Below are positions 27,168-36,082 of a stretch of 64,000 nt of DNA, piece after piece. Within the stretch, counting starts at the first letter, position 1, and each line of letters opens with the position of its first letter. Origin of the DNA: JAGQOZ01 sp041399205 (lineage in GTDB: Bacteria > Planctomycetota > Planctomycetia > Pirellulales > Pirellulaceae). The stretch is taken from assembly GCA_041399205.1 (NCBI GenBank), contig JAWKTK010000022.1, forward strand, positions 114,807 through 178,806, written 5' to 3'. The notes under the pieces are model-generated. The model made no database searches and was not told the origin of the DNA. It saw only the letters and a program-made list of their open reading frames with translations. Position numbers and translations under genes: made by a program.

Positions 27168-27578
27168 CTATTCGGAAATCAAATTTGCGAAGTTAGCTAA
27201 ACTGGATCGAGTATTGGTGGTTGCCAACATGGCCAGCAAGTGGCTGCCATCGACTTGTGGCGCATGGTGTTGCGTGTCTGCGACAAAGCGATAGAGTCGG
27301 CTGATGCGATCCGAATTTTCGTGGGCCTGCAGATACGTTTGAACGTGAGGAGCGAAGCAAAGTTGACGAGTGGCAATGGCCGTGGCGAGTTGATTTCGGC
27401 CTATGTTTTCCGTATTTTTTGCGTCTTGCACAAACGAATCCAACTGGTCTAGCGCGAATTCAAATTGGTCCTGGTTCGCCTGTTTTAGAAACGACAATTG
27501 ATCGGCGAACTCGGACGCCGACATCGTTTCTTGGTGACGAAAACGAATCAGTAGGTCAAGTAACTCATGGTCCGACAT
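27168..27578 (-). CDS. Small hypothetical protein
   Basis: A 136-residue soluble, mostly alpha-helical protein starting MSDHELLDLLIRFRHQ, with GAGGTG 9 bases before ATG 27578. It has no signal peptide and no motif I recognise. It precedes the HEAT-like gene on the same strand. The composition is rich in Gln, Ala and Asn and the length is complete, so it is probably a real gene of unknown role. Confidence 0.55.
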   Translation of the reverse strand: MSDHELLDLLIRFRHQETMSASEFADQLSFLKQANQDQFEFALDQLDSFVQDAKNTENIGRNQLATAIATRQLCFAPHVQTYLQAHENSDRISRLYRFVADTQHHAPQVDGSHLLAMLATTNTRSSLANFANLISE

Positions 27579-28065
27579 GGATGGAACACCTCGATCTGAA
27601 ATCAAACTTGGTATGGACTAAACGCGTTGCACTTCGCACATCTTGGAGAAGACATCCCCAAGGCAAACGCATAATTTCGAACGAACGAAACAACTTGATG
27701 ATTTTTCTCTCAAGAAGACAAATTCATCTTGACGAAAGAGAGGCAAACTTGCTTCAATGCGCGAACTTAGGTGAAGCTCGTTATTCAATGTGACTTGGAA
27801 GTAATTTGCTACTAAGTCATTTACACAAAGTTGAAACCTAACGTACAATAAGTTGTCGCTCAATCACGCTGTTGTTCAGCGCGAGTTGACGCAGTAGCTT
27901 CGGCAACAGTAGTTGCCCGCCATACTCGAAACATTTTGGATGCATCGCAAACAACGATGGCATTCCATCAGAGACTGGCTTTAAGAAGCGGCTTCCCCTG
28001 TGTGGGTACCCGAGGGGAAGGTATCGCGAAGAACGCCGGGTACCTTATTTAGAGGAGCCATTGGA
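27579..28065. other. Long intergenic region upstream of the histone-like gene
   Basis: About 490 A+T-rich bases between divergent genes. It must contain the promoters for the small hypothetical protein and for the histone H1-like gene. Apart from a hairpin at 27992-28020 I see no gene, tRNA or repeat. Confidence 0.5.
27992..28020 (+). promoter_or_regulatory. Possible leader hairpin before histone-like gene
   Basis: CTTCCCCT (27992-27999) and AGGGGAAG (28013-28020) form an 8-bp stem, with GGGTACCC inside the loop. It lies 45 bases before the start codon and its GAGGAG ribosome-binding site. A second GGGTACC follows at about 28039. It could be a structured 5' leader; no regulator is known and the role is a guess. 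Confidence 0.35.
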
Positions 28066-28329
28066 ATGGCAACTAAGAAGACATCTGTAAAGAAGACCGC
28101 TGCTAAGAAGTCGCCAAAGAAGAAAGCAACGGCAAAGAAAGCTGCCAAGAAGGCACCTGCCAAGAAGAAGACGGCAGCCAAGAAGTCTCCTAAGAAGAAG
28201 GCAACGGCCAAGAAAGTTGCTAAGAAGGCACCTGCCAAGAAGAAGACGGCAGCCAAGAAGTCTCCTAAGAAGAAGGTAGCCAAAAAGGCTCCTGCTAAGA
28301 AGAAGACCGCCAAGAAGACAAAGAAGTAG
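28066..28329 (+). CDS. Histone H1-like lysine/alanine-rich DNA-binding protein
   Basis: An 87-residue, extremely basic protein made almost wholly of Lys, Ala, Pro, Thr and Ser, like the C-terminal tails of eukaryotic histone H1 and bacterial HctA/HctB- or AlgP-type proteins. It consists of about three copies of a 24-residue unit: KKTAAKKSPKKKATAKK followed by AAKKAPAK or a close variant; the last copy is shortened. ATG 28066 follows GAGGAG at a good distance. It is expected to bind DNA non-specifically and compact the nucleoid, fitting planctomycetes with condensed nucleoids. A strong terminator follows, so it is probably a single-gene transcript. The DNA repeats make its length prone to change. 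Confidence 0.85.
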   Translation: MATKKTSVKKTAAKKSPKKKATAKKAAKKAPAKKKTAAKKSPKKKATAKKVAKKAPAKKKTAAKKSPKKKVAKKAPAKKKTAKKTKK

Positions 28330-28363
28330 GCGTTAAATACCGCTTCTAAAGCTACAACGAGAA

Positions 28364-28390
28364 AGGCCGGCCATTGAGCCGGCCTATTAT
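28364..28390 (+). terminator. Rho-independent terminator of histone-like gene
   Basis: AGGCCGGC (28364-28371) and GCCGGCCT (28378-28385) form a perfect 8-bp G+C-rich stem around CATTGA, followed by ATTATTT. It stands 34 bases after the stop codon. Confidence 0.85.
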
Positions 28391-28470
28391 TTGCGCTGTT
28401 ATTGACGTAACGTGCTGCAGCACCTAAAGTTGCGAGAAAGATCTTTATTCTTTCCTTCAACTGAATTGCA

Positions 28471-29742
28471 TTGAACTTGTCTGACGCGACGACTCCTATT
28501 CGTTTTCAAGATCTCGACCTCTCTCGGCAGATGCTGAAAGCACTGAACGCTGCTGAATTCGAATATCCTACGCCTATTCAGGCCGCTCTGATTCCGTTGG
28601 CTTTGGAAGAGCAAGACGTAATTGGCCAAGCCAGAACCGGTACCGGCAAGACGGCGGCGTTTGTGATTCCGATTCTAGAACTACTGGACGTAGATGATCG
28701 TTCTGGAAAGCCTCAGGCAATTGTTGTCGTACCAACTAGGGAACTGGCCGTTCAAGTGTCGGAAGTCGTTTCCATGCTGGCCGTTGGCCTGAACGTTCGC
28801 TGCGCTGCCCTGTACGGCGGAATTCCCATTCGCAAACAGATGAATCAATTGCGACAAGGCGCCGAAATCATCGTTGGTACGCCCGGCCGAATCCTGGACC
28901 ATATTTCGCGCCGAACGCTGGAACTGCGAGGTGTGGAATGTGTTGTCTTGGACGAAGCGGATCGAATGCTGGACATTGGCTTTCGTCAGGATATTGAAAA
29001 AATACTGCGAAACTGCCCGAAGGAACGGCAGACACTATTGCTGAGTGCCACGTTGCCGCCGCCGATTTTGCGTTTAGCCGAAAAATACATGGACCAGCCA
29101 ACCACCATTAATTGCTCGACGGAAAACCTAGCGGCCGAAACCATTGAACAGTTCTATTTCACGGTTGATGAAAACCGCAAATACGATCTGCTGGAACGCC
29201 TGCTGGATCGCGAAAAACCTCGGCAAGCCATCGTTTTCTGCCGCACTCGGCGAGGTGCTCAGCGTTTATTCGAACGCCTAAGCAAACGCCACAAAGACGT
29301 TGGCTGCATGCACGGTGAAATGAATCAGCGAGAGCGAGATCGGATTATGGCTCGCTTCCGCAAAGAAGAAATTCGCATGATCGTGGCTACGGACGTGATG
29401 GGCCGAGGCATCGACGTGACAACTCTTTCGCACATCATCAACTTTGACATTCCGAAATTTTGCGACGACTATGTCCATCGAGTCGGTCGAACGGGACGCA
29501 TGGGTCGCGAAGGCGTCGCTTACACCTTTGTCACGCAAGAAGAAGGCGAAGAGTTAACTCGGATTGAAATGCGAATCGACCGTCTACTGCAAGAAGATTC
29601 GCTGGAAGGGTTTGAGGCCACGGCACCCAAGAAGGTGGAAGAAGCGCCACAAGAAATATCCAAGGAACAAGAGCGAAAACGCGATACGGTCGCTTCACTT
29701 GGACGAGGAGGCCGGGGGGCCAAGAAGTATCGTCGCCTGTAA
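28471..29742 (+). CDS. DEAD-box ATP-dependent RNA helicase (RhlE/CsdA-like)
   Basis: A 423-residue RNA helicase with all core motifs: the Q motif (F12 to Q37, YPTPIQ), motif I ARTGTGKT (54-61), Ia PTRELA, GG, TPGR, motif II DEAD near 157, motif III SAT near 190, then IV-VI in the second RecA domain (IVFCRTRR, ATDVMGRGIDV, HRVGRTGRMGREG). A short basic tail ends GGRGAKKYRRL. It unwinds structured RNA, typically in ribosome assembly, mRNA decay or cold adaptation. The start is not an ATG: TTG 28471 or TTG 28477 fits. It is separated from the histone-like gene by a terminator, so it has its own promoter. Confidence 0.92.
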   Translation: MNLSDATTPIRFQDLDLSRQMLKALNAAEFEYPTPIQAALIPLALEEQDVIGQARTGTGKTAAFVIPILELLDVDDRSGKPQAIVVVPTRELAVQVSEVVSMLAVGLNVRCAALYGGIPIRKQMNQLRQGAEIIVGTPGRILDHISRRTLELRGVECVVLDEADRMLDIGFRQDIEKILRNCPKERQTLLLSATLPPPILRLAEKYMDQPTTINCSTENLAAETIEQFYFTVDENRKYDLLERLLDREKPRQAIVFCRTRRGAQRLFERLSKRHKDVGCMHGEMNQRERDRIMARFRKEEIRMIVATDVMGRGIDVTTLSHIINFDIPKFCDDYVHRVGRTGRMGREGVAYTFVTQEEGEELTRIEMRIDRLLQEDSLEGFEATAPKKVEEAPQEISKEQERKRDTVASLGRGGRGAKKYRRL

Positions 29743-29758
29743 AGACAAACAATTCGTG

Positions 29759-31174
29759 CTACGCCGCCTTCCCCAGCAGGCCTAACGACAGCTTTCGCGG
29801 CAACCAGCGTTCGCTCAGCACGGAAATTGCAACTCGATCTTCCAGGTTCGGGCGAAAAATGGTCAGCAGTAACAAGGGAAGGTACCAAGCGACGTAGATG
29901 CCGCCACCATGCCCGTGCCAAAACTGCGAAGCAACCATGATGGCCGCCGAACAACTGAGCAACGTTCCCAGATTCTTCTGAGCGGGCCAAAGCGCCATGC
30001 TGATGGACAATGCTACGAAGGACGCCAAAACGGGAATTCGATAAAACGGGCTCCAGCCGCCGTTCGGGCCAATATCCCATAACCCGTCCAGGCCTTTCAT
30101 GGCGGGGCGCATGAGCCCAAACATCCGAATCACATCATTCAGCGGTTCGTCGGAAAAGACCAGCAACAGGCCTACCAACGTCGCCAACATGATGCCCAGC
30201 CCGGCAAAGAATCGCATGAGCCCTCGAGGCCAGTAGAAACTGAACCAAAGTGGCAATAGAAAAAGCGCGTAGTACGTCAAGCCGCTAGCTAATCCCAGAA
30301 ACATGCCGGCAACAAGCGGTTGTCGGTACCACAAGATGGCCCACACCAACAGCGCGGCTGGCAGCGCGTGCGAAACCAAGTGCGTCATCAATGACGTGTA
30401 CGGTAACATCAAATACAGCGTAGCGGCTCCAACACCCATGACAATATTGCCGAAATGTCGGTACCCAATACTGACCATGCCCACCACAACCGCCAAATGT
30501 GACAAGATGGCGACAATCTTCCGAGCGGACGATGGCAATCGTTCGACGTAAGCATATCCAGGTCCTTCGCTGCGAACCACTTCTTGTTCCACCACCGGCG
30601 TTGCGTCTGGTTGATCGGATTGGTCCGTTGGAGTCGAATTAGCCGTGTCCTTGCTCATGACATTGGCGGTCAGGAACACAAACAAAGAACATCCAATGAA
30701 GATCAGTCCGCCGGCTGAAAGGTTGGGCTCCAGCAAGGGACGGCGAACCATAGTGGGATCGGCCAGCAATCTTGCCAAGATCAACACGCCCACGCAGAAC
30801 AGCCAGAAAAAGCCAAACCATTCCGCGTCCAGGCCTTCGGTCAATCGTTCTTTGACATCGTCCAGCGACAACGTCACGGCTGGATCACTGGTCATTTCCG
30901 CTTCTTCGCCAGTTTTATCCAATTCCGTTGGTTCGTCCAGCTCCGCTTGGCTCTGGTTCGCCTCGGCCACCACTTGGGCAGATTCGCCTGCCAACTGATG
31001 CCCGTAATGGACAAACAGCAAACCGGGCCCAATGGCAATCAGCAGCATTAAGTCCAAGTTCCGAACGCTCCAAAAACGTCCAAACTTGAAGAACAGCCCA
31101 ATCATCAACAACGAAGACAAATACATCCACGTGGAAGGTTCAACCGGGTGATAGTGGTAGAGATACTCGCTCAT
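29759..31174 (-). CDS. Polytopic membrane protein of unknown function
   Basis: A 471-residue integral membrane protein with about ten hydrophobic segments. It begins MSEYLYHYHPVEPS and has two soluble acidic insertions at about residues 63-110 (rich in Glu, Asp, Thr) and 185-215. The central part has many aromatic residues in helices (LTYYALFLLPLWFSFYWPRG), as in multispanning mannosyl- or arabinosyltransferase-like proteins, but I see no catalytic Asp motif, so no activity is assigned. It is convergent with the helicase, 16 bases away. It may be planctomycete-specific. Confidence 0.7.
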   Translation of the reverse strand: MSEYLYHYHPVEPSTWMYLSSLLMIGLFFKFGRFWSVRNLDLMLLIAIGPGLLFVHYGHQLAGESAQVVAEANQSQAELDEPTELDKTGEEAEMTSDPAVTLSLDDVKERLTEGLDAEWFGFFWLFCVGVLILARLLADPTMVRRPLLEPNLSAGGLIFIGCSLFVFLTANVMSKDTANSTPTDQSDQPDATPVVEQEVVRSEGPGYAYVERLPSSARKIVAILSHLAVVVGMVSIGYRHFGNIVMGVGAATLYLMLPYTSLMTHLVSHALPAALLVWAILWYRQPLVAGMFLGLASGLTYYALFLLPLWFSFYWPRGLMRFFAGLGIMLATLVGLLLVFSDEPLNDVIRMFGLMRPAMKGLDGLWDIGPNGGWSPFYRIPVLASFVALSISMALWPAQKNLGTLLSCSAAIMVASQFWHGHGGGIYVAWYLPLLLLTIFRPNLEDRVAISVLSERWLPRKLSLGLLGKAA

Positions 31175-31456
31175 CGTCGCTCAGCAACATCCGTGTCAAA
31201 ACACGGGCCAAGTCTGCCCTTTTCTGTGACAACGCCCAGCCAAATCGGGGCAAACATACGATTCCCAGAACAATCGGAAGCCAATCACTAAGAATACGAA
31301 ATGTCCTTGGCGTTGCAAAGGTAACTAACCATCGCCAAACAACTCAACTTGTTCCCAGCAAAGAAGTTAGGATGCCATAATGGAGGCTCAAGCAAGTAAA
31401 ACTCGTCGGTTTGGCAGCGCCCGGCCGGAAACGGCTGCAAGAAATTGACAAGCTTC

Positions 31457-32374
31457 CTAATGGTTCGAACCGGGGTTTAGACGCGTTGATGGCGGCAACT
31501 GCGACGGGGAAGAAGGTGGTTCGAATTCGCGGAGAAGTGTATCGTGGATCAGCAAGGACGTCTCTTCGGTGCCTCGCAGCAAGCGAATTTGCCACAGCGA
31601 ACACATTTCGCCCGAATGGTGGAACAGTTCGGGACCGAGTGCATTTAGGATGGCGACGCTGATTTCATGATTTAGGTGCAGGTTGTCGTGGCAGTACGAC
31701 CGCTGCACCGAATAACTCTGCTGGATCGATGCCGCAACTAAAGAAACGTAAGGCTCTACCGTCTTGCGACCCCGATGCCATTTCATTTCGTCGGCCAATT
31801 CCAACATCCGATCTTGTTCGAACGCCAACCCGCTGACGTCGCCAAACTCCTGGATCATGGCCAGCAAAATGTCAGTCCAACGTTCTGATTGCATGCGAAA
31901 CTGATTCAAGACGGATGGCTGGATCAACTGAGTCTGTTTGCCTTGCAGTAACAACCGTAAAACTCGATGTCTCGCTTCCAAATGTCCCAGAAAAACACTC
32001 TTGGCAATGGGACTCGTGTCATTGATCAAGCGAGTTTGATCGAGCGCGGAAAGGAGTGCTGTCCAGACGCGAGCCAAAATTTCCGACGCCAAGATTTCTC
32101 CAATCACGGGCGATTCGTCGGTCCAAAGCCGATTCGCACATTCCGGCGAATCTCGCAAAGCCGCTTCGAACGAGTGAAGACGCGACTGCCATTTTTGAAG
32201 CCTGCATTTCGAATTGATCCAATAGTGCTGCAACACGGCGTCTGAAATGCGTTGCGTGCCCAAAACAATCGCCCCGGAATGGGATGCCAGACTGGCGGCG
32301 AGTTCAACAAGCTGACCGGCGTGCATGATAGGAAAGATCCCACAAAGGGAGGTGGTTCTGGATTGAGCATCCAT
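31457..32374 (-). CDS. Hypothetical soluble protein
   Basis: About 305 residues if started at ATG 32374 (MDAQSRTTSL); alternatives are ATG 32482 (longer) and ATG 32326 (MHAGQLVELAASLASH). The protein is mostly helical with no signal peptide. The segment VELAASLASHSGAIVLG at the start and a His-rich HDNLHLNHEISVAILNALG near residue 245 give a faint HD-domain-like look, but the spacing of HD-type metal ligands is not convincing. The C-terminus is Pro/Ser-rich. It is separated from the membrane protein gene by about 280 bases. Confidence 0.55.
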   Translation of the reverse strand: MDAQSRTTSLCGIFPIMHAGQLVELAASLASHSGAIVLGTQRISDAVLQHYWINSKCRLQKWQSRLHSFEAALRDSPECANRLWTDESPVIGEILASEILARVWTALLSALDQTRLINDTSPIAKSVFLGHLEARHRVLRLLLQGKQTQLIQPSVLNQFRMQSERWTDILLAMIQEFGDVSGLAFEQDRMLELADEMKWHRGRKTVEPYVSLVAASIQQSYSVQRSYCHDNLHLNHEISVAILNALGPELFHHSGEMCSLWQIRLLRGTEETSLLIHDTLLREFEPPSSPSQLPPSTRLNPGSNH

Positions 32375-32598
32375 GCCGTTGCTTGATACGACGTTTGATA
32401 CGACTAACAAACAGTCGGTCTTACGCCTTTTCGCAAAGCGGATGCCATCCGGCCCGATTTCGCCAAATCCACCAAATACCATGCGAAATGACCATTCCGC
32501 CGCCGCGTCACGGTTTTCCTTTGTGGCGAATTCACCTCATGGCCAGGGTCCACCGTGGTGCATTCGGGAAACGCAGACAAGAAAAGCCGTCACACCGG

Positions 32599-33312
32599 CT
32601 ACGCCGGACGAAGCTTGGAATAGACCGATTCCACCGCCGGCTGTCTCGTGTAGTTTGGACCCACTGTATCGTCCGCCCCGACATAATGAAACGGCGGCTC
32701 CCAGTTGGCGTGCCCGATTCGCTGTAGCCGATGTCGACGCGCATCGTATTGAAAGCCGGCCTCGCGCAGTGATCGCGCAATGATTTGATCGCCTCGCTGC
32801 GATTCGCCAAGTCGCATGTTTTTGACGTCCAGACTGGCAATCAACAAGCCGTCCGGCACAAGCCAAGAACTTGCCAATGCAATTGCATGCAGCTTATCGC
32901 CCAAGTAATGCAGTCCGTGGACGCAAGTGATCAGATCGAACCGATCGACTGGCGTAAAGTCAAAGACCGAACTGACAATCAGCCGAAGCGAAGCGGAATG
33001 GTTCGGAAGGAACATCCCGACCAGATCAACGCCCGTGATCTGAACCGCTCCGTTTCTTAGGACCGCATCCGTAGCTGATTCGCAGCCTGCGGCCGCTTGA
33101 ATCAGTGCCTTGCCCGATCCGCAACACAAATCCAACCAACGCACAACGCGTTGTCGCGAAAGCCGTTGTCGCAACCATTCCAGCGGTTCGACACCTAACT
33201 CTATTCCGTATCCGTTAGTGCCGGTTAAGTCACGTTCCCGGTTCATCGCGCAGTTGGCTACAACCGGCGACGCCTCTAGGCTTTGCCTGTCCAACAGACG
33301 TTGTTCTTGCAT
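32599..33312 (-). CDS. Class I SAM-dependent methyltransferase
   Basis: A 237-residue Rossmann-fold methyltransferase. Motif I is VRWLDLCCGSGKALIQAA near residue 57, followed by the acidic-ended strand ITGVDLVGMF, FDLITCVHGLHYLGDK (motif II region) and LVPDGLLIASLDVKN (motif III). It acts in the cytoplasm on an unknown substrate. ATG 33312 is used; ATG at codon 23 (MNRERDL) is also possible. It lies 20 bases after the lipoprotein gene in the same direction, so the two are probably co-transcribed. Confidence 0.82.
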   Translation of the reverse strand: MQEQRLLDRQSLEASPVVANCAMNRERDLTGTNGYGIELGVEPLEWLRQRLSRQRVVRWLDLCCGSGKALIQAAAGCESATDAVLRNGAVQITGVDLVGMFLPNHSASLRLIVSSVFDFTPVDRFDLITCVHGLHYLGDKLHAIALASSWLVPDGLLIASLDVKNMRLGESQRGDQIIARSLREAGFQYDARRHRLQRIGHANWEPPFHYVGADDTVGPNYTRQPAVESVYSKLRPA

Positions 33313-33332
33313 GAAATTATCCGGCGCAGAAT

Positions 33333-33836
33333 CTACCGACGCACAAAGATCTTGTCCGCCGAAACCACCAAACTACCCAACGGATTGATTTCGCCCGTGC
33401 CGACGACCACCACCGTTTGCCCCGGTTCTGCTTGCAGCACTTGACGCGCATCAACGTCCAGAATTTCGCCTTGTTCGTCCAAAACCTGCACGATGGCCGT
33501 GGCGTCCGGAGCTTTTTCTTTGCGAGCTTTACAGAACGGGCAATTGTCAGGATCGTGTCCGGGACCGTGTGACGCAATCTCGGGATCTGTCATGGTGAAA
33601 ACCGCTTTACCGGGATCCCATGTGGCGTCCGATGAACCAATCGTTCCTACCACGACCAGCTGATTGGATTCGGCCAGTTTTTCTCGAGCCTCCAGCACGC
33701 CGACACCGCCATCTGGTTCGGCCGCTAACAGCAGTTTGGCACGAGCATCCACGGTGGCAGGATCTTCGGACGGAGTGCATCCAGCCAAGGCGACAACAGC
33801 GATCACAAAAAACAGAACGCAATTTCGGTACGGCAT
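33333..33836 (-). CDS. Small lipoprotein with a CPFC motif
   Basis: A 167-residue predicted lipoprotein: a hydrophobic N-terminus ending in the lipobox ALAGC at residues 16-20. The mature domain resembles an OB-like beta-barrel (VVVGTIGSSDATWDPGKAVFTM, then LVVSADKIFVRR). In between is the segment HGPGHDPDNCPFCKARK, with CxxC and nearby His residues, a candidate metal- or redox-active site. I do not know a named family. It precedes the methyltransferase gene on the same strand. Confidence 0.7.
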   Translation of the reverse strand: MPYRNCVLFFVIAVVALAGCTPSEDPATVDARAKLLLAAEPDGGVGVLEAREKLAESNQLVVVGTIGSSDATWDPGKAVFTMTDPEIASHGPGHDPDNCPFCKARKEKAPDATAIVQVLDEQGEILDVDARQVLQAEPGQTVVVVGTGEINPLGSLVVSADKIFVRR

Positions 33837-34245
33837 TATTTTCTACTCGAATAACAGATGATCAATTCTTGAAACAACGCTCAAACATATGATAGGCGCT
33901 AGTTGTGACCGAGTACAATACGGAGCGTGATGTTCGACGGTTTGCGTTGAAATGAATTGGCGCGAACCATGCGAATTCGGTCTTGTTCGCCACAACACTA
34001 ACGAATGTCAGCCTATCCGAAACGCCTTGAAGGTGCGTCTTTTGATAGCCCGAAACGTAAGTGAGGGAAGTTGATAGCCCGAAACGTAAGTGAAGAAAGT
34101 TGATAGCCCGAAACGTAAGTGAGGGAAAAAACGGACAGTCCCTCGCTGACCCGTCGGGCTAGGAACTTCCGCCGACAACTGCAAATGCGCAACTCCAAAA
34201 TCGACACGCTGGGCGTGAATTCTCCTTGCGACGAATTGTGACACC
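33837..34245. other. Intergenic region carrying dispersed repeats
   Basis: About 410 bases between divergent genes. The central part (34046-34164) is made of repeat copies described separately. No gene or RNA was recognised in the remainder, which should hold promoters for both flanking genes. Confidence 0.5.
34046..34164. repeat. TAGCCCGAAACGTAAGTGAGG element: three direct copies and one inverted copy
   Basis: Three direct copies of TAGCCCGAAACGTAAGTGA start at about 34046, 34074 and 34104 (the middle one has GAAGAAAG in place of GAGGGAAG), followed by an inverted arm CTCGCTGACCCGTCGGGCTA ending near 34162. It appears to be a local amplification of the element seen as a simple inverted pair at 23855. 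Confidence 0.85.
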
Positions 34246-35796
34246 ATGCTGGAAAACCACTACCGATTTTTGCTAATCACCGCGTTGCTGATCAGCGCGT
34301 CTGCAGCGAACGCGGATCTGACAATTGACCTGCAGTTCCTGGGCACTCGCTATGGCACCAATCCGGATGGCAGCGGCGGTTCCATTCTCAACGAATTTGC
34401 TCCGCCTGATACTATGGGAGCCGTCGGGCAACAGCATATTGTGGAAATTTTGAATGGCAGTTTGGCGATTTATGACAAATCGAATGGAAGTCTGATTCGG
34501 CGCACGTCGTTAAACGATTTTTGGACGTCGGCCGGAGCGGAACCGGAGGGAGATTACGCGTTTGATCCTCGAATTGTCTTTGACGCGAATTCGCAACGTT
34601 GGTACGCCGTTGCCGTCGACAACAAGTCCGGCCCGAACAACATTTTGCTGGGCGTTTCCCGTTCGTCCAATCCGACCGATGCATGGTCTGCCTTTCAGGT
34701 GGATGCCGACACCACAGGTCCGGACGATGTTTGGGCCGATTTCCCAACGCTTGGCTATGACGCGCACGGCGTGTATGTGGCTGCCAATATGTTTCCCATT
34801 GCCAGCGGATTTGGCAATGTTTCCATCTTGGCGGTTCCTAAAGATGATTTGCTGGCCAGTGTTCCAACTATCCAGAACGCGGTCTATTTTGAAAACGTGA
34901 TGCCAATTGACACGGGCTTTTCGTTGCAGAGCGTGATCCATTCGTCGCCTGACAATGTCGCTCGGCTGTTGTCTGCCTATTCGGCCACACAACTGAAATG
35001 GACGGAACTGACTGGCACCGATACGTTTCCCGTTTCGCTGGATACAACTTCGCTGCCCATTGCCGTTCCCAGCTCGGGCAGCGTCCCCGACGCACCTCAG
35101 CCTAACGGCGCCGCGCAGCTGGATACTCGAGACGAACGCTTTTCGGCCAGCGTCATCCAGCAAGGAAATTCGATTTGGGCGGCACAGTCGGTTCGGCAGA
35201 ATAATCGAGCGGCCGTGCGGTGGTTCGAATTGGATGCAGCGTCGGGACAAGTCGTGCAGACTGGCATCATTGCCGATCCGATTCGCTCTTATTACTATCC
35301 TTCGATTGCGGTGAACGCCAACGGTGACGTAGTCATCGGGTTTACAGGGTCCAGTCCGATCGAATTTGCCAGTGCTTACGCGGTCAGCGGAACCACCATG
35401 GCCGGAATCACTTCGTTTCAAACGCCGATACCCTTGTTTGCAGGTAACGCGACGTATGAACGATTTGACAGCAGCGGCCGTAATCGTTGGGGAGACTACA
35501 GTTCGACGGTACTTGATCCGCAAGATCCCCATTCGTTTTGGACGTTTCAGTTGTTTGTATCTGGAGCGAACCAATGGCAAGTGGGAGTCACCAAGTTGTC
35601 CGTATCCGCCGTTCCCGAACCGAGCGGACTTTATTTGGCGTTGTTAGCTGGAATCAGCGTTTGCGGCGTGACGAACGTGAGCCGATGGATCGAACGTGAA
35701 CGGATCAAAGGGGCCAGAATCGCATTTTTTTCTAGAAATAGGTCACCTTTCGCGTCGAACTCCCGTAGAAACGAAAATGCGAAAAAACGAAGATAG
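34246..35796 (+). CDS. PEP-CTERM-type secreted protein with long basic tail
   Basis: A 516-residue exported protein. Residues 1-23 are a signal peptide (cleavage near SAANAD). The body is a beta-rich domain with FAPPDTMGAVGQQHIVEILNG, FDPRIVFDANSQRWYAVAV and RNRWGDYSSTVLDPQDPHSF, a pattern shared by large secreted beta-propeller-like proteins of unknown function. A PEP-CTERM-type sorting signal follows near residue 457 (AVPEPSG, then a hydrophobic helix). Normally only a few Arg residues come after the helix; here about 38 further residues rich in Arg, Lys, Ser and Asn follow, which suggests that the original stop was lost. The gene is flanked on both sides by copies of the same dispersed repeat. 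Confidence 0.8.
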   Translation: MLENHYRFLLITALLISASAANADLTIDLQFLGTRYGTNPDGSGGSILNEFAPPDTMGAVGQQHIVEILNGSLAIYDKSNGSLIRRTSLNDFWTSAGAEPEGDYAFDPRIVFDANSQRWYAVAVDNKSGPNNILLGVSRSSNPTDAWSAFQVDADTTGPDDVWADFPTLGYDAHGVYVAANMFPIASGFGNVSILAVPKDDLLASVPTIQNAVYFENVMPIDTGFSLQSVIHSSPDNVARLLSAYSATQLKWTELTGTDTFPVSLDTTSLPIAVPSSGSVPDAPQPNGAAQLDTRDERFSASVIQQGNSIWAAQSVRQNNRAAVRWFELDAASGQVVQTGIIADPIRSYYYPSIAVNANGDVVIGFTGSSPIEFASAYAVSGTTMAGITSFQTPIPLFAGNATYERFDSSGRNRWGDYSSTVLDPQDPHSFWTFQLFVSGANQWQVGVTKLSVSAVPEPSGLYLALLAGISVCGVTNVSRWIERERIKGARIAFFSRNRSPFASNSRRNENAKKRR

Positions 35797-35904
35797 GCCC
35801 AGGGCCAATGTTTGCCCGTTGCGCGAAGCGAAATAGTCCGTTGCACGAGATTTGAAGTTGTGTTTTTTATAGCCGGCTGCGTTGGCTTTGAAGTTGCGCT
35901 TTTT

Positions 35905-36046
35905 CCTAGCCCGAAACGTAAGTGAGGGGAAATTGAACGTTTCTGAAGTCCCCTCGCTGACGCTTCGGGCTAGGATGACGCTGCGGGGTACATGACGTTT
36001 CGGGCTACGATGAGGCCGCGGGGATCGTGACGTTTCGGGCTACGAT
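35905..36046. repeat. TAGCCCGAAACGTAAGTGAGG element: inverted pair plus partial copies
   Basis: A complete pair (arm CCTAGCCCGAAACGTAAGTG at 35905 and inverted arm ending at about 35975) closely resembles the copy at 23855 including its TTTTT prefix and TTCTGAAGTC loop. Two shorter derivatives, TGACGTTTCGGGCTACGATG, follow at about 35991 and 36026. It lies between the PEP-CTERM gene and the ABC operon. Confidence 0.85.
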
Positions 36047-36082
36047 GTCGTTGCGAATCAGACACAAAATAAAGGAAAGTTA

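Noticed and set aside
27981..28460. Phe/Ala/Leu-rich minus-strand frame (159 codons)
   Set aside because: It is the antisense of the Lys/Ala repeats of the histone-like gene; the apparent membrane protein is an artefact of AAG codons read backwards.
34510..35580. 356-codon minus-strand frame
   Set aside because: Antisense to the PEP-CTERM exoprotein; low-quality composition and no start signal.
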